From: Clostridia bacterium
GTDB lineage: Bacteria > Bacillota > Clostridia > Saccharofermentanales > Saccharofermentanaceae
Length of the DNA stretch: 64,000 bases
Assembly: GCA_016287245.1 (NCBI GenBank)
Contig: JAEEWG010000010.1
Location: forward strand, 1 to 64,000
Direction: 5' to 3'
Part shown: positions 17,231 through 24,812 of the stretch, piece by piece
How the letters are laid out: the number at the start of each line of letters is the position of its first letter
Position numbering within the stretch: position 1 is the stretch's first letter
Translations under genes and position numbers: made by a program
Notes under the pieces: generated by a model
Told to the model about the DNA's origin: nothing
Seen by the model: the letters and a program-made list of their open reading frames with translations, nothing else
The model's database searches: none

Positions 17231-17821
17231 ATGAACAGTAGTAAATTAAAGGCAAAAGATTTTATCACGGTCGGTATTTTTACGGCAATTTTGATCGTTG
17301 TGGAGTTTCTGTGTGGAATGCTCGGATATATCCATCCGTACATTGTGGCATCTTATGTAGTCATGATCCCGCTGGTGGGCGCGATCCCGATGATGCTCTT
17401 CTACACGAAGGTCGAAAAGTTCGGCATGATCACGATCATGTCGGTACTTATCGCGATCATCATGTTCGTTCTCGGCATGGGCTATCTGGGTGCACCCCTG
17501 ATCGTTGCTGCAGGTGTGATCGCGGATCTGATCGCCAAGTCCGGAAAATATAAGAGCTTCAAGAAAACGATCCTGAGCAACGGGGTTTTCAGCCTGTGGA
17601 TCTGTGCGAACTATTTCCCGGTCATCGTGACTGCCGATTCTTATCGTCAGGATCTGATCGATGAAGGATATTCCACGGAATACTGTGACAATCTCTTCGG
17701 CGCGATCAACGGAAAGACGATCGCCGTGCTTCTTATCCTTTGCTTCGTATTTGGCTGTATCGGCGCTGTAGTCGGAAAGAAAGCCGTAAAGAAGCACTTC
17801 GAGAAGGCAGGCATCGTCTGA
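17231..17821 (+). CDS. ECF transporter S component, MptD/Trep_Strep-like
   Basis: 196 residues with about five or six hydrophobic segments, an N-terminus typical of substrate-binding ECF components (KDFITVGIFTAILIVVEFL) and a long cytoplasmic stretch near GKYKSFKKTILSN. It resembles the MptD-like S components of unknown ligand. The T component starts within its stop codon and the ATPase gene follows, so the transporter is complete and dedicated. Two GTTAGC operators lie upstream. The ligand is probably a metal chelate or cofactor given its regulon partners, but this is inference. Confidence 0.8.
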   Translation: MNSSKLKAKDFITVGIFTAILIVVEFLCGMLGYIHPYIVASYVVMIPLVGAIPMMLFYTKVEKFGMITIMSVLIAIIMFVLGMGYLGAPLIVAAGVIADLIAKSGKYKSFKKTILSNGVFSLWICANYFPVIVTADSYRQDLIDEGYSTEYCDNLFGAINGKTIAVLLILCFVFGCIGAVVGKKAVKKHFEKAGIV

Positions 17822-18522
17822 TGCGGATGAAGCTGGATCCTCGCACGAAACTGTATATGGTCCTTATGGTGTCGATGGTGGTCCTGATGCCTGCTGCAAC
17901 TTCACTTTTATGGGGCGTTCGTCTACTCATCACGCTATTTCCGATCATACTTCTTATTTCGGAAAAACGGTATAAAAGCGCTGTGCGTTTCCTGATTTTC
18001 TATGGTATAGCTCTTGTGCTGACGTTCTTTGTTCTGAAAAAAGAAATGCAGGGGATTCTTGCCGCAGTGCTGATCGGATATTGCGGGATCGTGGTGCAGT
18101 TTGCGCCAGCGATCATTACTGCCTGGTATTGCGTGAGAACGACAAAGATCGATGAATTTATGTCTGCCATGCAGAAGATGCATATGCCTGACGGGATCGC
18201 CATCTCGCTTGCCGTTGTGATGCGTTTCTTCCCAACGATCAAAGAAGAATACGGATCGATCCAAGATGCCATGAAAATGAGGGGGATCTCTTTTGGGGGC
18301 GGCAATGCCCTGAAGATGGTGGAATACCGTATGATCCCTCTTCTATTCTCGTGTGTGAATATCGGAGATGAACTTTCGGCAGCCGCCATTACCCGCGGCC
18401 TGGGGGGGAATGTAAAAAGAACAAGTGTAGTGGAACTGAAACTCCGGCTTTGGGATATCCTGCTGATGGTTCTTTTTACCGCAGCCCTGGGAGTATTCGT
18501 CTATAACAAGTATTTCGGATAA
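17821..18522 (+). CDS. ECF transporter T component (EcfT-like)
   Basis: 233 residues, with N-terminal LDPRTKLYMVLM typical of EcfT, several hydrophobic segments and the two coupling motifs with Arg-Gly (KMRGISFGGG and ITRGLGGN) that contact the ATPases. ATG 17821 overlaps the stop of the S component (TGATG); earlier start codons lie inside that gene. It transmits ATPase movement to the S component. The ATPase gene begins 16 bases later. Confidence 0.88.
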   Translation: MRMKLDPRTKLYMVLMVSMVVLMPAATSLLWGVRLLITLFPIILLISEKRYKSAVRFLIFYGIALVLTFFVLKKEMQGILAAVLIGYCGIVVQFAPAIITAWYCVRTTKIDEFMSAMQKMHMPDGIAISLAVVMRFFPTIKEEYGSIQDAMKMRGISFGGGNALKMVEYRMIPLLFSCVNIGDELSAAAITRGLGGNVKRTSVVELKLRLWDILLMVLFTAALGVFVYNKYFG

Positions 18523-18538
18523 TTGTCCGCATTTGTAA

Positions 18539-20131
18539 ATGAAGATAAGGACAGCTGCCATCGGGCGGAACAATCGTATGTGTAATCAACAAGCAATCAT
18601 TGAGATCAATCATGTTTCATTCAAATATAAAGGAAGTGCCGAAGGGCTCCTTTGCGATGTTTCTCTCTCTTTTAAAAAAGGAGAGACGGTACTTCTGTGC
18701 GGAGCATCCGGATGCGGAAAGACGACGATCCTCCGTCTCATTAACGGACTGATCCCACACTATTATTCCGGAGATCTGGAAGGGAATGTGACCGTGGCGG
18801 AACACAATATCCGCGAGACGGAACTATATGAACTGGCCGGAATTGTGGGGACGGTCTTTCAAAACCCGAGATCACAGTTCTTCTCTGTGGATACGGATGG
18901 AGAGATCGTTTTCGGACCGGAGAATATAGGACTTGCCCCGAAGGATATTTCAGAGAGAAAAGATATGGTCGTTTCCGAGATGAAGATCGAGACACTACTG
19001 AACCGCTCGCTCTTTGAACTTTCCGGAGGAGAGAAGCAGAAGATCGCCTGTGCCTCGGTGTCCGCGCTTCTTCCGGAGATCATCCTCCTGGATGAGCCGT
19101 CTTCGAATCTGGACTGGAATGCGATCTCCGATCTTCGGGATTCGGTCAGAAGGTGGAAGGAAGAAGGAAAGACGATCATCATCTCTGAACACAGGCTGTG
19201 GTATGTGAAAGACCTGATCGACCGGGTCCTGTATCTTTCGGACGGAGCAGTGGAAAAGGAATGGAGCGGTGAAGAATTCCAGAATCTTTCGGAAGCGGAA
19301 GTGGCAGAACTGAAGCTTCGGCCGGTAACGATCGAAGAAAAGTATATCAGTGCTTTTACCGATGAAAAAGGAAAGATCACATCAGGAAAATCGGCCAAGA
19401 TCAGCGGTCAGCCCTCTGATGTGAAACAGAGAAACAGCCTCTCCTCGGAAAACGATATTATCCTTTCGGAGTTCTGTTTTTCTTATGATAAAAGGCACAG
19501 CGGACGGCATCTCCGTAAATGTATGCGTGAAGGCGGCATAGGTGAGTGCGACGGACTTCAGTTATGCATCCCGGAGCTTGCACTTTCATCAGGAAAAGTG
19601 ATCGGAGTCATCGGCAGAAACGGAACCGGGAAATCTACATTCTTGCGATGTGTCTGTGGACTCGAAAAGCGCTGTCCCGGGAAAATCACGATCGACGGAA
19701 AGACCTATTCCGGAAAGGATTGTCTGAAACTGACCTACATGGTCATGCAGGATGTCAATCACCAGCTTTTCACCGACAGCGTAAAAGCGGAAGTGATGCT
19801 GTCTATGGAAAAAGAAGATGAGAAGCGCTGTGATGAGATCCTTGACCGGCTGGGACTTCTTCCTTTTAAGGAGAAACACCCGATGGCCTTGTCCGGAGGA
19901 CAAAAACAGAGGGTCGCCATTGCCTCCGCGATTGCGGCCGGCGCAAAGATCCTTTTGTTCGATGAGCCGACATCCGGCCTGGATTATGCCCATATGAAGC
20001 AGGTCGGCGATATGCTTCAAAATCTGGCAAAAACGGGAAGTACGATCCTGGTAAGCACGCATGATCCGGAGCTTTTGGCACTGTGCTGTGATGAGGTGAT
20101 CCACATTAAGAACGGCCGTGTGACCGGATAA
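18539..20131 (+). CDS. ECF transporter ATPase, fused A-A' subunits
   Basis: 530 residues with two nucleotide-binding domains in one chain. The first (~15-235) has GASGCGKTT, LSGGEKQK and IILLDEPSSNLDW; the second (~300-530) has GRNGTGKST, LSGGQKQR and ILLFDEPTSGLD. Most ECF systems use two separate or identical ATPases; the fused form is common in dedicated systems such as this operon. The start is uncertain: ATG 18539 lacks a clear binding site and ATG 18578 is an in-frame alternative close to the domain start. Confidence 0.88.
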   Translation: MKIRTAAIGRNNRMCNQQAIIEINHVSFKYKGSAEGLLCDVSLSFKKGETVLLCGASGCGKTTILRLINGLIPHYYSGDLEGNVTVAEHNIRETELYELAGIVGTVFQNPRSQFFSVDTDGEIVFGPENIGLAPKDISERKDMVVSEMKIETLLNRSLFELSGGEKQKIACASVSALLPEIILLDEPSSNLDWNAISDLRDSVRRWKEEGKTIIISEHRLWYVKDLIDRVLYLSDGAVEKEWSGEEFQNLSEAEVAELKLRPVTIEEKYISAFTDEKGKITSGKSAKISGQPSDVKQRNSLSSENDIILSEFCFSYDKRHSGRHLRKCMREGGIGECDGLQLCIPELALSSGKVIGVIGRNGTGKSTFLRCVCGLEKRCPGKITIDGKTYSGKDCLKLTYMVMQDVNHQLFTDSVKAEVMLSMEKEDEKRCDEILDRLGLLPFKEKHPMALSGGQKQRVAIASAIAAGAKILLFDEPTSGLDYAHMKQVGDMLQNLAKTGSTILVSTHDPELLALCCDEVIHIKNGRVTG

Positions 20132-20176
20132 GACCGTATGAAGTGCCGTGTCCGGATCCCCTCATGGCATTTGGTA

Positions 20177-20205
20177 TTGACTAAGAAAATCAATCATGTT
20201 AAGTT
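20177..20205 (+). promoter_or_regulatory. Promoter of the riboswitch-mntP transcript
   Basis: TTGACT (20177-20182), a 17-base spacer and TAAGTT (20200-20205) directly before the riboswitch. The -10 is weak. Confidence 0.45.
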
Positions 20206-20207
20206 AA

Positions 20208-20340
20208 TGAGTGCATTCCATGGGGGAGTAGCAAGCGATCATCGTGGCAAGTCAACATACTGGTCGATAGGCCTGGCTTGCATTAAATTGCGAGACTCAT
20301 GTATAGATGAACTATACGTGAGGTCTGTTTATTTTCGTAG
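20208..20340 (+). ncRNA. yybP-ykoY manganese riboswitch
   Basis: The leader contains the two conserved loop segments of the yybP-ykoY class, GGGGAGUAGC (20222-20232 region) and GUCAACAUACU (20257-20268 region), with pairing segments between and a GUGAGG-type closing strand near 20320. This class binds Mn(II) and turns on Mn exporters of the MntP family, which is the product encoded next. The terminator at 20344-20378 is the likely expression platform: bound Mn(II) should favour read-through. The outer boundaries are approximate. Confidence 0.88.
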
Positions 20341-20343
20341 ATT

Positions 20344-20378
20344 ACCCAGGTATAGTGAAAACTGTACTTGGGTTTTTT
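20344..20378 (+). terminator. Riboswitch-controlled terminator before the MntP-ZIP gene
   Basis: A near-complete 13-bp stem (20344-20356 with 20361-20373) with a GAAA tetraloop runs into a T tract ending at 20378. Its position between riboswitch and gene fits transcriptional control. Confidence 0.88.
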
Positions 20379-20393
20379 GATGGGGAGTAATAT

Positions 20394-21758
20394 ATGGGCT
20401 TATTTGAATTGCTGCTTTTGGCGGTCGGTCTGGCAATGGATGCTTTTGCCGTATCGATCTGTAAAGGCCTTTCGGTGAAAAAACTGACGGCCAGAGAGTG
20501 CCTTCTGTGCGGTATCTGGTTCGGTGCTTTTCAGGGGATCATGCCTTTTATCGGGTATTTGATCGGTTCTCGTTTTGAAAAGTGGATCAGTATCGTCGCT
20601 CCCTGGGTCGCATTTATTCTGCTGTTCCTGATCGGATTCAATATGATCCGCGAAGCCTTTTCCGAAGAAGAAGAGGAAAAGGAAGGATTCGATATTAAGA
20701 CCATGTTCATGATGGCTGTAGCCACCAGCATCGACGCGCTTGCGGTCGGTATTACCTTCGTGGCCGTTCCTGTTTCGGTCCTGAATGCGGGAAACCTTGT
20801 AAATGTGCTGTTTGCCGTATCTGTGATCGCAGTGGTCACTTTCTTTATTTCCGTACTGGGCGTAAAGATCGGAAATGTTTTCGGAACACGATATAAATCC
20901 GGTGCCGAGGTGGCCGGCGGAACGATCCTTATTTTCATCGGCCTGAAAACTCTTATCGAGGCGCTGGATACGTCGGGTGCCATGAAGGATTCAGATACCA
21001 TTTTCGGTATGCTTATCCCGCTTCTGGGAACCGTCCTTGGCGCGGCTTTTGTATATGCGAAGAAATGGAAGCTATCCGACAAGATCCGCATCGCTTTGGC
21101 CGGTACCTGCTCAGGTATCATGTTCTCCACTGCGGTGTGGGGAATGCTCGAGCCTTCTGTCAAAGGCTTTGACGGCATGACGATCCTCGGGATCCAGCCG
21201 ATGTTTCTCTGCTTTTGTGCCGGCGTGGCGGTACAGTTTCTCCTGGATGTTTTTGTTCCGCATACCCATGCATATGTCAACATTACGGAGGGTCCGAAAA
21301 GCAGCCTTCGGTCCGAGACGAGGATGATGCTGGCGGAACTGATCCACCATGTGCCGGAAGGCATTGCTCTGGGCGCGATCTTCGCGGCGCATTTTATGCA
21401 GACGGAATGGATCCCTGAGTCCACACCTCTCATTCTGGCCATTGCCATAGCGGTCCAGAACTTCCCGGAGGCGCTGTTTGTCTCGCTTCCGATCATGGAG
21501 CAGGGAACCGGAAAAGGAAAAGCTTTCTTCATGGGAGTGGTTTCCGGCATGTCTATCCCGCTGCTCGCCGTGTTTGTGCTGGTCATCGTAACACTGTTCC
21601 CCTCGTTTCTCCCTTATATCATGGGACTTGCAGGCGGCGCGCTGATCTATACCGTGATCGAAGAGACTCCGGTCATGATCAGCAAAAAAGATAACGACAG
21701 CGGCGCCATTCCTTTCGTGATCGGATTTGCGGTCATCATGCTTCTGATATTTAAGTGA
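20394..21758 (+). CDS. mntP: MntP manganese exporter fused to a ZIP-family transporter
   Basis: 454 residues, against about 190 for ordinary MntP. Residues ~1-195 are a complete MntP with its two repeats and acidic residues (GLAMDAFAVS, Asp16; ATSIDALAVG, Asp114). Residues ~203-454 are a ZIP domain of the GufA type with the metal-site motifs HHVPEG (318-323) and QNFPEA (355-360). In the relative encoded at 22268 these read HNIPEG and QNFPEG, so two positions differ. An acidic loop EEEEEKE follows the third helix. The riboswitch supports Mn(II) as substrate of the first half. The role of the second half is unknown; some ZIP relatives work in export. Confidence 0.88.
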   Translation: MGLFELLLLAVGLAMDAFAVSICKGLSVKKLTARECLLCGIWFGAFQGIMPFIGYLIGSRFEKWISIVAPWVAFILLFLIGFNMIREAFSEEEEEKEGFDIKTMFMMAVATSIDALAVGITFVAVPVSVLNAGNLVNVLFAVSVIAVVTFFISVLGVKIGNVFGTRYKSGAEVAGGTILIFIGLKTLIEALDTSGAMKDSDTIFGMLIPLLGTVLGAAFVYAKKWKLSDKIRIALAGTCSGIMFSTAVWGMLEPSVKGFDGMTILGIQPMFLCFCAGVAVQFLLDVFVPHTHAYVNITEGPKSSLRSETRMMLAELIHHVPEGIALGAIFAAHFMQTEWIPESTPLILAIAIAVQNFPEALFVSLPIMEQGTGKGKAFFMGVVSGMSIPLLAVFVLVIVTLFPSFLPYIMGLAGGALIYTVIEETPVMISKKDNDSGAIPFVIGFAVIMLLIFK

Positions 21759-21798
21759 CGGAAAAACGAGTATAATGAAAGAAAAACGAGGTGGTCAA

Positions 21799-22233
21799 AT
21801 GATCAGAGAAGCGAGAAAAGAAGATCTGGATCAGATGCTGGAATTGTATCTGTATCTGCACGAGGACGGTATTCCGGAACATGATGATCATCTTTACGAA
21901 GTATGGGATAAGATCATAGGCGATGAAGATTATCACGTGATCGTATGTGAGATCGACGGGAAGATCGTTTCTTCCTGCTGCTGTTACATCATTTATAATC
22001 TTACGCATAATGTGCGCCCGTTCGCTCTTGTGGAATATGTCGTGACCCATGAGGACTACCGCTGCAAAGGATATGCCGGCGAATGTCTTGCGAAAGCAAA
22101 AGAGATCGCTATTTCCAAGAACTGCTATAAGATCATGCTGATGACCGGCTCGAAAAAAGAATCCACTTTGAACTTTTATCGGAAAGCAGGTTATAGAAGT
22201 GACGATAAGACCGGCTTTAACCAGAAACTCTGA
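21799..22233 (+). CDS. GNAT family N-acetyltransferase
   Basis: 144 residues with the GNAT core: motif A around EYVVTHEDYRCKGYAGECL (acetyl-CoA loop R-x-K-G-x-A) and the C-terminal KIMLMTGSKKESTLNFYRKAGY. Acceptor substrate unknown. ATG 21799 has GAGGTGG upstream; ATG 21775 lacks one. It lies between two metal transporter genes and may be co-transcribed with them, but I see no functional link. Confidence 0.85.
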   Translation: MIREARKEDLDQMLELYLYLHEDGIPEHDDHLYEVWDKIIGDEDYHVIVCEIDGKIVSSCCCYIIYNLTHNVRPFALVEYVVTHEDYRCKGYAGECLAKAKEIAISKNCYKIMLMTGSKKESTLNFYRKAGYRSDDKTGFNQKL

Positions 22234-22267
22234 ACCTTCCGGGAAGCGGAATTAGAAAGGATTTTAT

Positions 22268-23044
22268 ATGGATGTATTTATCGGGTTGATGATCCCGTTT
22301 TTAGGAACGGCGCTGGGTGCCGCATGTGTGTTTTTTATGAAAAAAGAACTGAGCATGCAGGTCCAGCGTGCGCTTACGGGATTTGCCGCAGGCGTCATGG
22401 TGGCGGCTTCGATCTGGAGCCTTCTGATCCCCGCGATGGATCAGTCCTCGGATAAAGGAAGACTGGCTTTCCTTCCGGCGGCGGTCGGGTTCTGGGCAGG
22501 TATTCTTTTCCTTTTGCTTTTGGATCATATCATCCCGCACCTTCATATGGATACGGATAAGGCTGAGGGCCCGAAGACTAAGCTTGCCAAGACCACGATG
22601 ATGGTACTTGCAGTAACTCTTCACAATATCCCGGAAGGTATGGCGGTCGGTGTGGTCTATGCCGGATTTCTTTCGAAAAACAGCGCGATGACGCTCGGTG
22701 GAGCGCTGGCACTTTCTATCGGTATCGCGATCCAGAATTTCCCGGAAGGTGCGATCATCTCCATGCCGCTTCATGCACAGGGGAAAAGTAAAAGTAAAGC
22801 GTTTGCCCTGGGTGTCGGATCCGGTGCGGTCGAACCGATCGGAGGGCTGCTGACGATCCTTGCCGCGGGTGTCCTCGTTCCTGCGATGCCGTATCTTCTT
22901 TCCTTTGCCGCTGGTGCCATGCTGTATGTCGTAGTCGAGGAACTGATCCCTGAAATGTCTTCCGGTGAGCATTCCAATATCGGTGTTCTGATGTTTTCAT
23001 TCGGATTCACGGTCATGATGGCGCTGGATGTGGCGCTGGGCTGA
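22268..23044 (+). CDS. ZIP family metal transporter (GufA/ZupT type)
   Basis: 258 residues with eight hydrophobic segments. The metal-binding motifs HNIPEGMAVG and IQNFPEGAI mark the fourth and fifth helices, and a histidine-containing loop IIPHLHMDTDKAEGPKTK precedes them. ZIP proteins move Zn(II), Fe(II) or Mn(II). The protein resembles the second half of the MntP-ZIP fusion two genes upstream (both have LIPxLGTxLGAA near the start and a loop ending AEGPK or TEGPK), so one probably arose from the other. AAAGGA precedes the start by six bases. Confidence 0.9.
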   Translation: MDVFIGLMIPFLGTALGAACVFFMKKELSMQVQRALTGFAAGVMVAASIWSLLIPAMDQSSDKGRLAFLPAAVGFWAGILFLLLLDHIIPHLHMDTDKAEGPKTKLAKTTMMVLAVTLHNIPEGMAVGVVYAGFLSKNSAMTLGGALALSIGIAIQNFPEGAIISMPLHAQGKSKSKAFALGVGSGAVEPIGGLLTILAAGVLVPAMPYLLSFAAGAMLYVVVEELIPEMSSGEHSNIGVLMFSFGFTVMMALDVALG

Positions 23045-23072
23045 GGGCAATAAAAAAGTTTTCAAAAACCTA

Positions 23073-23127
23073 TTGACATGGTAGGTGAAGTGGTATATCA
23101 TTCAAACAACCTAGTTAGTCACTAGGC
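23073..23127 (+). promoter_or_regulatory. Promoter and two inverted repeats of the cysteine operon
   Basis: TTGACA (23073-23078), a 17-base spacer and TATCAT (23096-23101) form a strong promoter. The -35 sits inside the inverted repeat ACCTA-N9-TAGGT. CCTAG-N7-CTAGG follows just after the start point (about 23110-23126). Both look like repressor sites; Rrf2-family regulators such as CymR or IscR are possible candidates, but no consensus match can be proved here. Confidence 0.6.
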
Positions 23128-23154
23128 GAAACGAAACGCAAAGGATGAGCAACC

Positions 23155-23223
23155 ATGAGAGAGCTTCTTATCCAACTGAATAGAAAGAATTATCGTTTCG
23201 GACGAATGTGTCGATGTTGTTGA
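23155..23223 (+). CDS. 22-residue leader peptide ending Met-Cys-Arg-Cys-Cys
   Basis: A short frame with a good binding site (AAGGA, nine bases upstream) starts 54 bases after the -10. The peptide is basic and ends RMCRCC directly before TGA: three of the last four codons are TGT. It stands 225 bases upstream of metY, in front of an RNA able to fold in alternative ways. This is the layout of an attenuation leader in which ribosomes stall at cysteine codons when Cys-tRNA is scarce. The function is inferred; no such peptide is known to me in this family. Confidence 0.65.
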   Translation: MRELLIQLNRKNYRFGRMCRCC

Positions 23224-23448
23224 CCGGTCCCGCTCCGATTTGATATCGGTGTGAAAGTTCGGCCATCAACGGACCAGATAAGATGGCATTTTCCCACATT
23301 GCGTGATCTCACGCATCCCAACAAGAAAAGCATAGAAATGCATAGCGCAGCACGCGTGACGTATTCTCCTTAAGTCTACATATGTCGCGCCACGTGATGC
23401 ATACGCTTCAGCACACAACACATTTGATTTCGAAAGGATAATAAAACT
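23218..23448 (+). promoter_or_regulatory. Structured leader RNA between the Cys peptide and metY
   Basis: GGTCC (23226-23230) can pair with GGACC (near 23270), enclosing the hairpin CCGAT-ttgat-ATCGG. Alternatively GTTGA-CCG, which overlaps the Cys and stop codons of the leader peptide, can pair with CGG-cca-TCAAC. The two folds exclude each other. A further stem GCGTG-atct-CACGC lies at 23301-23314. No U-rich terminator is evident, so control could be by Rho or by access to the metY binding site. The rest of the 225 bases has no gene. Confidence 0.5.
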
Positions 23449-24726
23449 ATGAGCAACTATAAATTTGAAACTTTACAGATCCATGTAGGCCAGGAAAATC
23501 CGGATTCCGCAACCGACGCACGTGCGGTCCCGATCTATGCCACCACTTCTTACGTATTTAAAGATGCAGCACAGGCTGCCAACCGCTTCGGTCTTGCTGA
23601 AGGCGGTAACATCTACACAAGACTCATGAATCCGACATCCGATGTTCTCGAGCAGAGGATCGCAGCACTCGAAGGTGGTGTGGCCGCTCTTGCAGTTGCA
23701 TCCGGTGCCGCAGCTATCACATATGCAATTACAAACATCGCTGTAGCAGGTGACCACGTTGTTGCTTCCAAGAACATCTACGGCGGTTCCTATAACCTTC
23801 TCGAGCACACACTCGAAGATCAGGGCATCAAGACAACATTCGTTGATCCGGCAGATCCGGAAAACTTTAGAAAAGCAGTTCAGCCGAACACCAAGCTGTT
23901 CTTTGCTGAGACACTCGGCAACCCGAACTCCGATGTCCTTGATATCGAAGCAGTTTCGAAGATCGCTCACGAGAACGGTGTTCCGCTTATCGTAGATAAC
24001 ACATTCGCAACACCTTATAACCTCCGTCCGATCGAGCACGGTGCCGACATCGTCGTACACTCTGCTACGAAGTTTATCGGCGGTCACGGTACCACAATGG
24101 GCGGTCTCATCATCGACGGCGGTAAGTTCGACTGGGCACAGAACGATAAGTTCCCGGGTCTTTCTAAGCCGAACCCGTCCTACCACGGCGTGGTATTTAC
24201 ACAGGCTGTAGGTAACATCGCTTACATCATCAAGGCAAGAACAACACTCCTCAGAGACGAGGGCGCAGCGATCTCTCCGTTCAACTCCTTCCTGCTCCTG
24301 CAGGGCCTTGAGACACTGTCTCTCCGTGTTGAGCGTCATGTAGAGAATGCTCTGAAGGTCGTTGACTTCCTGAAGAATCATCCGAAGGTAGAAAAGGTCA
24401 ACCATCCGGCGATCGATCCTTCGCAAAAAGCACTTTACGACCGCTACTTCCCGAACGGTGCCGGTTCTATCTTCACTTTCGAACTGAAGGGAACAGCTGA
24501 TCAGGCAAGAAAGTTCACTGAGGATCTCGAACTGTTCTCGCTCCTGGCTAACGTTGCTGACGTCAAGTCTCTGGTTATCCACCCTGCTTCCACGACACAC
24601 TCCCAGCTTTCCGAGGAAGAACTTCTGAATGCAGGCATCAAGCCGACCACGATCCGTCTGTCCATCGGTACAGAGCACATCGACGATATCATCGCGGATC
24701 TTGAGAGTGCTTTTGCCAAGGTATAA
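23449..24726 (+). CDS. metY: O-acetylhomoserine sulfhydrylase (aminocarboxypropyltransferase)
   Basis: 425 residues, the usual length of the PLP-dependent Cys/Met metabolism family. It makes homocysteine from O-acetylhomoserine and sulfide (or cysteine from O-acetylserine in some relatives). The PLP lysine is Lys208 in VHSATKFIGGHG, with VDNTFATPY and the N-terminal Tyr-Arg motif YTRLMNPT also intact. AAAGGA precedes the start. cysK follows after 86 bases, and the leader peptide upstream ends in cysteines, so the pair is a sulfur-assimilation operon. Confidence 0.92.
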   Translation: MSNYKFETLQIHVGQENPDSATDARAVPIYATTSYVFKDAAQAANRFGLAEGGNIYTRLMNPTSDVLEQRIAALEGGVAALAVASGAAAITYAITNIAVAGDHVVASKNIYGGSYNLLEHTLEDQGIKTTFVDPADPENFRKAVQPNTKLFFAETLGNPNSDVLDIEAVSKIAHENGVPLIVDNTFATPYNLRPIEHGADIVVHSATKFIGGHGTTMGGLIIDGGKFDWAQNDKFPGLSKPNPSYHGVVFTQAVGNIAYIIKARTTLLRDEGAAISPFNSFLLLQGLETLSLRVERHVENALKVVDFLKNHPKVEKVNHPAIDPSQKALYDRYFPNGAGSIFTFELKGTADQARKFTEDLELFSLLANVADVKSLVIHPASTTHSQLSEEELLNAGIKPTTIRLSIGTEHIDDIIADLESAFAKV

Positions 24727-24763
24727 GAGTAAAATCATAAATATAAATAAGTGAGATGAAAGT

Positions 24764-24783
24764 CCCGGTGCATATGCTCCGGG
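24764..24783 (+). other. Palindrome between metY and cysK
   Basis: CCCGG-t-GCATATGC-t-CCGGG is a nearly perfect 20-base palindrome without a T tract. In RNA it would form a hairpin that could set the relative amounts of the two messages. Confidence 0.4.
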
Positions 24784-24812
24784 CAAGAAAAAACGAAGGA
24801 AGGATCATAATT

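Noticed and set aside
23473..24786. Open frame of 437 codons on the minus strand opposite metY
   Set aside because: It mirrors the strongly biased codons of a certain gene, has cysteine- and arginine-rich nonsense composition and no ribosome binding site.
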